Shown piece after piece: positions 56,020 to 64,000 of a stretch of DNA of 64,000 nucleotides (positions are counted from its first letter, which is position 1; each line of letters starts with the position of its first letter). The notes beneath the pieces were generated by a model. The model did not search any database and was not told the origin of the DNA. It worked only from the letters and a program-made list of their open reading frames with translations. The stretch comes from Trichobilharzia szidati (lineage: Eukaryota; Platyhelminthes; Trematoda; Strigeidida; Schistosomatidae), in assembly GCA_944472155.2 (NCBI GenBank), contig OX235275.1, positions 53,895,228 through 53,959,227 of the forward strand. The letters are read 5' to 3'. The translations under genes were made by a program, and so were the position numbers.

Positions 56020-56490
56020 TACAGGATTTCCTCATGAGCTGACACCGGTTAGAGAACCAATCAGTCGAATCCCTACAAACCAATACTTGAATATTAATGA
56101 GATGCTCACTTACAACTGGCCCAATTCAGGCAGGTAGTTACCAGGGTTCTAGTGGGAAGTCGTGACCAGTAGGGTTCAGCGGGTCGGAAGTGAGGATAAA
56201 TACTTGCTAAAGACATTGGTTTGAGGTTGCGTTATGTCGTGAATTGGTAGAAGTTGGAATTCATAGAATGGCAATTGGATCGGGTCCCAGTGGCTTAATG
56301 GTATACGAGCTCGCCTTGTTACCAGAAGCTCAGGAGTCGGAACCCCTTAGTGTGGGGGCGTACTGCTAAAGAGTCTCAAGCTATGCCGATGAAACAGCTG
56401 GCTGTTCAGTACTCCCAGCATATTTTCCAATGGTTCTCTAACCGTTGTCAGCTCATGATGAAATCCTGTAACCAATCAATCAAATCCCTA
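56020..56490. repeat. SM-alpha-like SINE pair
   Basis: The 3' end of a minus copy (56020-56080) is followed by GTGGGAAGTCGTGACCAGT-type 5' sequence and a plus copy 56200-56490 with CCCAGTGGCTTAATGGTATA, GGTGT-like spacer and GATGAAACAGCTGGCTGTTC. Confidence 0.6.
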
Positions 56491-56514
56491 CAAACACATA
56501 CCAGGAAATCGATT

Positions 56515-56690
56515 CATAAAAATTCCAATGCTGATAAGCTACAGTTAGTATTTTCCACGCGACCGACTGTAATTTTTCAGCTGAAAGACGAAATACGTGG
56601 GCTAATCATCTCTTCTTGTATCCGTCGATTCATTTGCTCACCTGTAGAGGTATTTATATTGACCATCGCCCTAGGAGCTTAATTTTTCAT
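56515..56690 (+). mobile_element. Penelope-like family A, degraded GIY-YIG fragment
   Basis: KLQLVFSTRPTVIFQLKDEI, then SSCIRRFICS and VEVFILTIAL align with LRVVFSSRPLICRSPKDKI and CIYQFTCCCGARYIGRPTRI of the intact copy. Active-site tyrosines are lost. Confidence 0.5.
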
Positions 56691-57059
56691 ACTCTGGAAT
56701 ACCTATCAGTATAGTTGAATAAGAATGTAGCAAAGTTAATAATAAACAGCCCGATATTATGCCATCTAGTTCAAACAGGCTACAATGAACAATCCTTTAG
56801 TATCATTTGTTGGGTATCAAATAAATCGCCAAAAGCCAATAGGTGCCGATTTCTTCAAATAGCAGAGGCCATTGCAATTCACCTGAAATAACGGGAGCTG
56901 TGTGTGCATGTGTGCGTGCAGGTTCAGCCACTACTGCTTCCCAAGCATGCTGTGGCGTCGATAAATTCATAAACTCTTTATTATTATTTTTCTTCATTTA
57001 TCCAATATTCAGTTTACTGATGCATATTAATACTTACGGAAACCACTTCAACCCTACGG

Positions 57060-58207
57060 CGCGCAGTGCCCAAGTCTTTATCAACTCCATTCAACAGTTG
57101 GCTATATGACAATGCCACCTCCAGTCGGGTGATCCACAATGGGAAATTCAGTGAGATACTCAAAGTGCATACAGGAGTAAGACAAGTTGGCTGGTTGCCT
57201 ATTATCATCTATTATGATATTCTTAATTGTGGTGGGTTGAATTATGCGTCAGACTGTGTGTGGGGAACCAACGGACAGGAATACGCTGGACCACCGATAA
57301 GAAGACGCTAGAAGATCTAGATTTCGCAGGTGATATATATCTAATGTCGCATAAACTCGAAGACTTACAGGCGAGAAACAACAAGCTGGATGAAGAAGCA
57401 GGCAGGCAGCGAAGACAGGACTCCAAGTGAACATATAGAAGACGGAGGTGATGAAGATAACCAGGCAACCAACCTCAGCAACAACAACAACCAGCACCAA
57501 TCAACATCAGTGGCAGAGATTTAACAGAGATTACCTCCTTCACTTATCTAACCAGGAAGCATCGTTTCAACTACAGGTGGAATGGACGAAGATGTCTTAG
57601 CCAGTCAGAATCGGGAAGGCAAGATACGCCTTCATCAACCTGAAACCTGTTTGGAAATCTTCTGCTTCACTCAGCCAGCATAAAGAACAAGATTCGGATT
57701 TTCAACACCAATGCCAAGCCGGTCCTTCTATACGGGTGAGAAGCTTGACTAGCGTGTCACGAAAAGAATTTCCGGTAGGTTACTGCAGAATTCTATCAAC
57801 AGCTGCCAATTCGCTGGCTGGCTCCATACTGAATTTAAAGTAGCCAACTGACACGCCAGAAAGAATCAGCAGCAAGAAATTCTGACTGGCAACAAACCAA
57901 CAGGCGAAACCCGACCGCCCAACAAATATGTAGGCGAGGATGGAGATTGACTGATCTGGCACACATTGAGGAAACCGTCGAATAAGATTGCGTGCCACCT
58001 AGGTCATCACTGGAGTGGAATCCAAATGGGAATCAACGAGTGCGTCGCTGGTGTGAGGGTGATACGGAGGAGATCGCGTGGGGAAGAGATGAGAGATTCT
58101 GCGCAATCATGAACCCAGCTGAAGAGGATGACGGAAAACAGAAGAAAGTGAAGATGTGTTGCTGAAACTGTATGTTCCACCCGGAACCCAAGGGAATAAT
58201 AATAATC
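57060..58207 (+). mobile_element. RTE copy, divergent subfamily C
   Basis: Starts inside RT (SIQQLAI, VIHNGKFSEILKVHTGVRQVG). It carries a DLDFAGDIYLMSHKLEDLQ version of the FADD region with the first catalytic Asp changed to Gly, then decayed connector and C-terminal blocks ending CCCAAGGGAATAATAATAATCAC. Multiple frameshifts. Confidence 0.7.
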
Positions 58208-58264
58208 ACTTAAGGATGCCTTTGAACAGTAGTCTGTTGATCTTGATGATTGGGTGTTATTTAT

Positions 58265-59095
58265 TTATGTATTATTATTCCCCTTGGGTTCCTAACTGAA
58301 CAGCGGACTTCATCAGCGCGTCTTCACTTTGTTGTATTCTCTGTGCTTCTCTTTATTTGGCCGAACCATTGCTCACAGTCCCTGATCTCCTCCTCTCACG
58401 ATCTTCTCTAAATCACCCTCGGAGCATCGCCTAAGCCATCATTTCCCATTCGGGTTCCATTCATCTGATGGCCTGACAAGCGATGTCATTCGACGGTCTT
58501 CCCAGCCTATGTCCAATCCATCTCCATCTTCTTCGGCTTATTTGCTAAACAATAAGTCCTCGGTTGGTTCATTCCCAGAGCTTCTGGTTGCTAATTCTTT
58601 CTGGAGATCCGATCTTCAGTAAAGAGCCAACAAAGGCAGCTGTTGATAAAAGTTTGTTCGAAATTTTTTAGGTGACGAGCCATGCTTCTGATCCACATAG
58701 ATAGACTGAATGAATGACTTGACACTGGTGATGAAAATTCGAATTTTGTTGTTCTTCCTAATTGGAGAAGATTTACAAACCGATTTCACTGTGATGAAGG
58801 TGTGCCCTGCCTTCCCCCATTCTAGCTGGCTTTGATATCTTCATCCGTGATGTTTGCCTGTAATTGCAGCGATACTGACCAGCCAGATTAGTAAAAGTAG
58901 TGGCCTCTTCCAAATTTCTTCAGCTGGTAGTGATTGGTGCTTTTTTCTGTTGTTGGCTGTTTATTTTCACCACCACTGTCTTCTCTATGTTCACTTCAAG
59001 TCCTGTCTTTACTGCCAGCCTCTTCTACAAGTTAGTTGGTTTCGCCTGGCTGTAAGTCTTCAAGTTTGTCTGACATTAAACATAAATCTGGATGT
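58265..59095 (-). mobile_element. RTE copy, subfamily C
   Basis: This runs on the minus strand from the FADD-adjacent region near 59090 (FMSDKLEDLQPGE) through the helical connector to the tail at about 58270. It lies next to the plus-strand copy 57060-58207, so the two 3' tails meet tail-to-tail around 58207-58270. Confidence 0.65.
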
Positions 59096-59099
59096 TACT

Positions 59100-60050
59100 T
59101 ACAAATCATTAATATTATTAGTAACCGTAATTATTTAATTGTGATGGATGCATATAACTGTCAAACCTTATGACGAAGAAGTTATCGAAAATATCAATAT
59201 TCTTTGTTCAAATGATCCGTCCTTTGAGATTAGTTTTATTTTCATCCAAAGAAATGCTCGGATGACTACATAATACAAGACATACTTACTGAAGCGATAA
59301 ATGCGTGTTGTTCTGTTCAACTTCAGCTAACATAGAAAAGAATTATTGATTCAAACAATTGTAAAATGGAGACGTAACAACAAAGAAAAGTTTCTTCACG
59401 ACGATTCATTTTCAAGTGTCACAAAAAGCCAATTTACACCATCATACTGAGAATTAAATTCTCCAAGCTAGCAGACAGTTATTTCATTCATACGCTGAAG
59501 GAAACTAAGGATTGTGTGGACAGATGTTTCACTCTTGTTCGCTACTGTTCAGCAAAAAGCACCCACGAGCTCAACCGCCTTGGTTTTCAGTGGTTCTTTA
59601 ACTGGAGTCATTTCGTAAAGAAACTTGAAACTCGTCAAATCTCTGAAAATCAATATACTTGAATATTACTCCAGTACTTACTAGTGACTCAGTAGGAAAT
59701 GAAGTTGCCTGAAGTTCTGGCGAGAAGTCGTTACCTGCACAATCAACACACACGTCATCTCCGGCTGACCATCGACCAAGGAACGTGTGTACTGCTCAGC
59801 AGCAGTTCACTCCGTTCTCCTTTATGGTTATGAAATAAGGATATTGAAAGTGGAAGACATCAAAAAGCCGGCTAGCTTTCTTTGATCATAGGTGTCTGAG
59901 TTCTATCTCCCATGTTAAATAGTATAATATGGTGATTAACATTGAGGTGGGGCATCGGTCGAGGGCTAGGTAAAGAGGGAAAGTCAGTCAGCTACGTTGT
60001 GAAGTTACACCGATTGCGAGAGATGGTTAGGACATGTGTTTGTTTGTAGG
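59100..60050. other. Intronic or flanking region, mostly unassigned
   Basis: Includes a possible 37-base exon (see rejected items) and an SM-alpha-like scrap at 59500-59750. The rest shows no repeat family I can name. Confidence 0.3.
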
Positions 60051-60505
60051 AATTTGATTTGATTGGTCACAGGATTTCACCATGAGTTGACATAGGTTAG
60101 AGAACCATCGGAAAACCAGCTGGAAGTACTGGACAGCTGTTTCACCCTTGTTTGGGACTCTTCAGATATACTCACTAACCGGGGCTCTAACTCATTCCCT
60201 CTGGTTACAAGGTATAGCAGGCTGGGTGTGAGGACAAATACTCACCAGTGACACTGGCTAGTGCCAGTTGTTCTTTATGTCGTGGACTGGCAGAATTTAG
60301 GTCTGATGGGCTGGCTAATGGATCCTGTCTCAGGGGCTGAGTGGTCAACGAGTTCGCCTTGTAACCAGAAGGTCCTGAGTTCGAACCCTGGTGGTGGATG
60401 CGCACTGATGAAGGGTTCCAAACAAGTGTGAAACAGCTTTCCAGTACTCCCACCTGGTTTTCCAATGGTTCTCTAACAGATGTCAGTTTATGATAAAATC
60501 CTGTA
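60050..60505. repeat. SM-alpha-like SINE pair
   Basis: Minus copy 60050-60220, truncated in its head, faces plus copy 60225-60505. The plus copy shows GGGGCTGAGTGGTCAACGAG, GAGTTCGAACCCTGGTGG, CACTGATGAAGGGTTCC and GTGAAACAGCTTTCCAGTAC. Confidence 0.65.
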
Positions 60506-60879
60506 AATACACAGAACACACTGATAAGGCATCGAGAAACTCACATATTGGGAGCGTGACAACTGATACGCGTACTTCGGTAAGAAAAGTAAGTGTATGT
60601 GTGTGCATAACATAACATTCCACAGTGTACTTCGAGAAGTACAACGAAAAAGTGGAATATAGCTTTTAGATCTAACTATAAATGAAATATTCCCTAGCCT
60701 TACCAACCATATGATAGTCACAGGAAGTTTGTTTTGATTTTCAAATTAAATTTCCCCTTCTTCCTGCTTGGTAAGCCACTTTAGAAGAGTTTTTGACATT
60801 GTCACTTGGTTGAATCAGCAAAATCAACAGTAAGCACTAATCCCTAAAAATAAGAGGAGCCGTCTCTTACGTTTAATGA

Positions 60880-61475
60880 TGCATCATCCCCTCAACTACA
60901 GCTGGCACAGATGACGAAGTCATAGTTAATCAGGATCGAAAAAGTAAGACAGCCGTTCATTAAATCGATATTGGTGTGGAGATTCACAGCATTAAGCTCA
61001 TAGAATGACATCCGGATTTTGATTAACACCCATGTGAAGTTAGTAGTGCTTTTACACACCCCAGAAACTTGATATGCAAGCCACCAAAGACTACTTATAA
61101 CACCTTGCTATAAAATTCCATGAGCACCTATCCTCTTCGATCAATATTGTAAATCAGATGGTAACGAGGAACTCTGACAGCAGTCCAGCCGACAAACTGT
61201 TGCCTGACAGATATACGACGGGGAATGGAGATGGACAGTACAAACGTTAATGAAACATTCAAATGACATCACACGTCAGTTAGGCATTTAAAGTGGAACC
61301 TGAACAGGAAGTGACGATTTGGGCCAGAGTCCGATGGTCACATGGAGGAGATCGTGTGAAGGGAAAATAAATTTGTTTGAACAGTTGTGGATCTAGTTCA
61401 GGATTACCGCAGAAAACTGAGTGTAGTCGAGATGTGTTGTTGAAGCCCTACGTTCCACTCAGTACCCAATTAACT
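60880..61475 (+). mobile_element. RTE 3' fragment, strongly diverged
   Basis: Opens with ATCATCCCCTCAACTACAGCTGG, the SIVSTT region, and carries decayed KIRIF, LLY and WRWT blocks and a terminal CTACGTTCCACTCAGTACCC. More diverged than other copies. Confidence 0.55.
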
Positions 61476-61484
61476 ATTATCATA

Positions 61485-61960
61485 ACTGTTTCCTTCAATT
61501 CCTAGAGGAACATTGGGGATTCAGCCACAAGTCTTCACTGCGTTCGGTTCTCTACCAACGTTTTCACCTCGCTTCAAGTCTGCCCACATGCTTTCATCTC
61601 CTCTTCACATGATCGCTTCCATGTTATCACCCTCGCACTGATGACCAACTCGCCGCTTCCCATTCGGATTCCACTCGAGCACTGGCCCTATCTTGGGATG
61701 TCACTTGATGGTTTTCCCAGAGTATGGCCAATCCATCTCCATTCCTTCCTGCTTATTTGTTGCACAATCGGTTCCTGGTCGGTTCATTGCCAGAGATCCC
61801 TCTCTGTTGCTGATCTTCTCTGGCCATCTGACCTTGAGTAGTATTGATCGAAGACAGCTGTTAATGAAGGTCTGTAGTTTGTTTGAGGAGCTCTTCATGC
61901 GCGCGCCCAATTCTCTGATCCATAAAGTAGCACTGATTTCTCTGTGAAGTTCCAATTAAC
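61485..61960 (-). mobile_element. RTE 3' fragment, subfamily A
   Basis: Minus-strand block covering SATLWIRELGARMKSSSNKLQ, TFINSCLRSIL and KVRWPEKISN, ending at the TTCCTTCAATTCCTAGAGGAAC tail near 61490. It meets the plus-strand copy 60880-61475 tail-to-tail. Confidence 0.65.
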
Positions 61961-62021
61961 TAACAACAACAGCAATAACAATAATAATAACACAGTGAAG
62001 AGTGATTTCAAGCTTACTTAC

Positions 62022-62177
62022 CACGGTGCTAATTCTTTCTTCTCAGCAGTTTTACGAGCCAATTCACTAGCTGCCTTATCATAACGTGCCAGTTGATGCA
62101 TACGTTTCATAGCAACGTGTGTATGACCATTAATTGGTATATTCTGATATTTTGTTAAACATATTTCTGGTCGTATT
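62022..62177 (-). CDS. Unidentified multi-exon gene, exon A
   Basis: The acceptor is a pyrimidine-rich tract ending in CATAG above 62177; the donor after 62022 is GTAAGT. The 156 bases give one base, 51 codons and two bases. The peptide is basic and helical, with RPEICLTKYQ, HVAMKRMHQLARYDKAA and ARKTAEKKELAP. The open TG at the end joins in phase to the exon at 55658, making Trp. Coding character differs from the surrounding decayed retroelements: no stops, clean splice sites, no second copy in the window. I do not recognise the family. It reads like part of a large alpha-helical scaffold protein. Confidence 0.6.
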
Positions 62178-62179
62178 CT

Positions 62180-62925
62180 ATGAAAAAAGGAAAAGAAAAC
62201 AGTACAAAACGAGGAGCAAAAAACAGGTGGAATAAACGCAAAACTGACTAAAATGACAGACACCAACAGTAAGGAACCAGAACTACTAACCAGCCTTGAT
62301 TAAGACATCTTAATTTCAAAATAGACTTCGTCAGAACCAAGGAAAACTGCACCTCTGTTTCGTCCTAGCGAGGAACTCTTCACAGTGCACACCCATAATC
62401 GCACTAGGGTTTTAACGTAGGAGCTTCAGGTCATGATTCCAGCCTTTTAAGACCGTGAGTACACACCACTGAAGAGTCCTAAATTAGGAAGAATTGGCTG
62501 CTCACTGCTTGCAGGTTTTCAATGATTCATATACCCACAAGTATAAAAAAGTTTCTCATTCGATTTATATAATCGCACTATTCTTTTGTCATTTTATTTT
62601 GCCGATAATATTTTCCACATGTGTGATATTGTTGCCGCGTAATTCTTATTGCATATGTTAAGTGCAGATTTGATGGACGAAGATTCAGTGGTCGACATCT
62701 CCCACCAAATGAATACATTGCTTTTTAGAACTGTCACTCTGTCCTATCCTGTTATGTGTTTGTATGTGTGATGTTGTTGTTGTCACTGTCCTTCCTGTTG
62801 TGAATTATTTACCTTTTGTTGGTGTTGTCCTGATTGCTTTATTCCTTGTTTTCCTGATTTTAAGGGGAGAAACCCACAAGATCGCTTCTCTGTAAACTAT
62901 ATTTTAATGTAACAACCCCCCCTCT
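62180..62925. other. Region upstream of exon A, SINE scraps
   Basis: 62340-62530 resembles a decayed SM-alpha-like pair (CTGTTTCGTCCTAGCGAGG, then CTGAAGAGTCCTAAATTAGG). 62580-62760 resembles a decayed Penelope B 3' region in reverse. No further exon of the unidentified gene was recognised. Confidence 0.35.
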
Positions 62926-62930
62926 CAGGA

Positions 62931-64000
62931 GTGAGGCTAGCAACCCCACCCTGTAAACAAAGTTGCTACAGAAACTTCAGCACGATGAATCTCCTTGCGC
63001 CAAAAGAAAACGTCTTTGTGGGGACATGGAACGTTCGCACCATGTACGAGATTGGCAAAGCTGTCCAGATTGCAAACGAGATGAAAAGATACGGAATTCA
63101 AGTATTGGGAATATGTGAAAGCAGATGGAACGGGGATGGACTCACCAGATTGTCAATGGGAGAGCCAGTGATCTATTCCGGTCACCCAGAAGACAACTAC
63201 ATGCACACTGAGGGCATGGCTATCATGATTTCACCAGCGGGCAACGAGGAAACAGGCATAAAATGGACTCACACAAAAAACTTGGAGGATCTGGACTTCG
63301 CCTATGATATAAGTCTGATTTCCCACAAACTTGAAGATATGCAAGTGAAAAGCGACAAGTTTTTTTATTACAGCTTGATTCCACACCGTATTTCTTGGTA
63401 CAGGTATGGAATTTTCAGCATGTGATATCGGTAGCCCGAATTTTGCAGGCCGACTATAGATATAAGGTGTGCGTCGGCAGGCTAGAAGCATCAAAGACAG
63501 GACTTTAAGTAAACATAGAGAAAACAGAGGTGATGAAGATTCCTGGCCAACACCATCAACAGCAACAACAACAGACAACAATCAGCATAAATAGGAAGAA
63601 CCTGAAAGAAACAACCTGCTTCACCCACCGACCTGGGAAGCATCGTTTCAACTACAGGCGGATGGAATTGATGAGGATATCAAAAGGAGGATCGAGAAAG
63701 CAAGACAAGCTTTTATCACTGTCAAGTCTGTGTGGAGGTCAACAGCACTCAGCATCAAAAATAAGATCCGGATTTTCAACTCCAATGTGAAGTCAGTGCC
63801 ACTTAATATACGGATCGGAGACTTGGCGCGTCACAAAGAGCACCTCAAACAAACTACAGACCTTCATCAACAGCTGTCTTCGCTCAATACTATTCAAGAT
63901 CAGATGACCGGCCAGAAAAGATCAGCGACAAAGATCTCGGGCAATGAACAAACCAACACAACAGGATGGATTAGATTGTGGCCATACTCTGAGAAAACAA
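62931..64000 (+). mobile_element. RTE copy with endonuclease start, internally deleted
   Basis: ATG near 62984 opens an APE-type endonuclease: VFVGTWNVRTMYEIGKAVQI, LGICESRWNGDGLTRLSMGE and YSGHPEDNYMHTEGMAIMI. The Asn of WNV and Glu of CESRW are the usual catalytic positions. At about 63232 it jumps straight into the RT segment GNEETGIKWTHTKNLEDLDF, so roughly the second half of the endonuclease and most of RT are missing, in frame. FADD is changed to FAYD. A foreign insert interrupts 63361-63475, after which the RTE resumes and leaves the window. This is the only copy in the window with the endonuclease. Confidence 0.8.
63361..63475 (-). mobile_element. Penelope-B 3' fragment nested in RTE
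   Basis: The insert starts with a poly-T (poly-A on the minus strand) and matches, in reverse, the region 13970-14095: TGATTCCACACCGTATTTC, ATTTTCAGCATGTGATATCG and GGCCGACTATAGATAT. The interrupted RTE sequence resumes with GGCAGGCTAGAAGCATC. The poly-A end and clean junctions suggest retrotransposition of a short 3' piece. Confidence 0.65.

Noticed and set aside
59290..59326. Possible 37-base minus-strand exon with TTAG acceptor and GTAAGT donor (AEVEQNNTHLSLQ-type reading)
   Set aside because: It would join exon B but its entry phase does not fit exon A, whereas exons A and B join directly in phase. It needs another, unseen exon.

Overview
The window looks like nuclear DNA from a blood-fluke-type flatworm (schistosome or close relative). 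It is AT-rich and sparse in genes. Its repeats are of the kinds known from Schistosoma: RTE- and CR1-type non-LTR retrotransposons, Penelope-like elements with GIY-YIG ends, a Merlin DNA transposon, and a tRNA-headed SINE with a hammerhead-ribozyme-like motif resembling SM-alpha. Species cannot be fixed from sequence alone. No bacterial-type operons, CRISPR arrays or rRNA genes were seen.

Two host genes are supported, both on the minus strand. The first is a BarH-like homeobox gene. Exon 1 (26363-25943) carries an eh1/FIL-like repressor motif and exon 2 (2166-1830) carries most of the homeodomain. The splice sites are canonical and the phases match, which implies a 23.8 kb intron filled with retroelement debris; the last part of the homeodomain lies left of the window. 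The second is an unidentified helical-protein gene with three phase-compatible exons at 62177-62022, 55658-55571 and 53126-52968.

Layout: 0-2.2 kb, SINE remnants, a diverged tandem duplication and homeobox exon 2. 2.2-25.9 kb, the giant intron with RTE, CR1-like and Penelope copies, several nested or folded back. 25.4-27.7 kb, a repeat-poor island with exon 1 and a probable promoter. 27.7-52.8 kb, an intergenic repeat field including the longest open retroelement ORFs (37919-39259 and 35843-36595), two LTR copies, and an 80 bp stretch resembling the mammalian Alu family. 52.2-62.2 kb, the second gene, whose introns or flanks hold a decayed Merlin transposase, a Gag zinc-knuckle remnant and RTE copies. 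62.9-64 kb, an internally deleted RTE copy that keeps its endonuclease start and runs off the window.

Almost all retroelement copies are 5' truncated and frameshifted, so they are fossils. The recurring oddity is inverted (fold-back) organisation: two SINE families and two Penelope families occur as head-to-head palindromes, some with the tRNA-like promoter in the loop. Boundaries of repeats are by eye and are good to roughly 10-50 bases.
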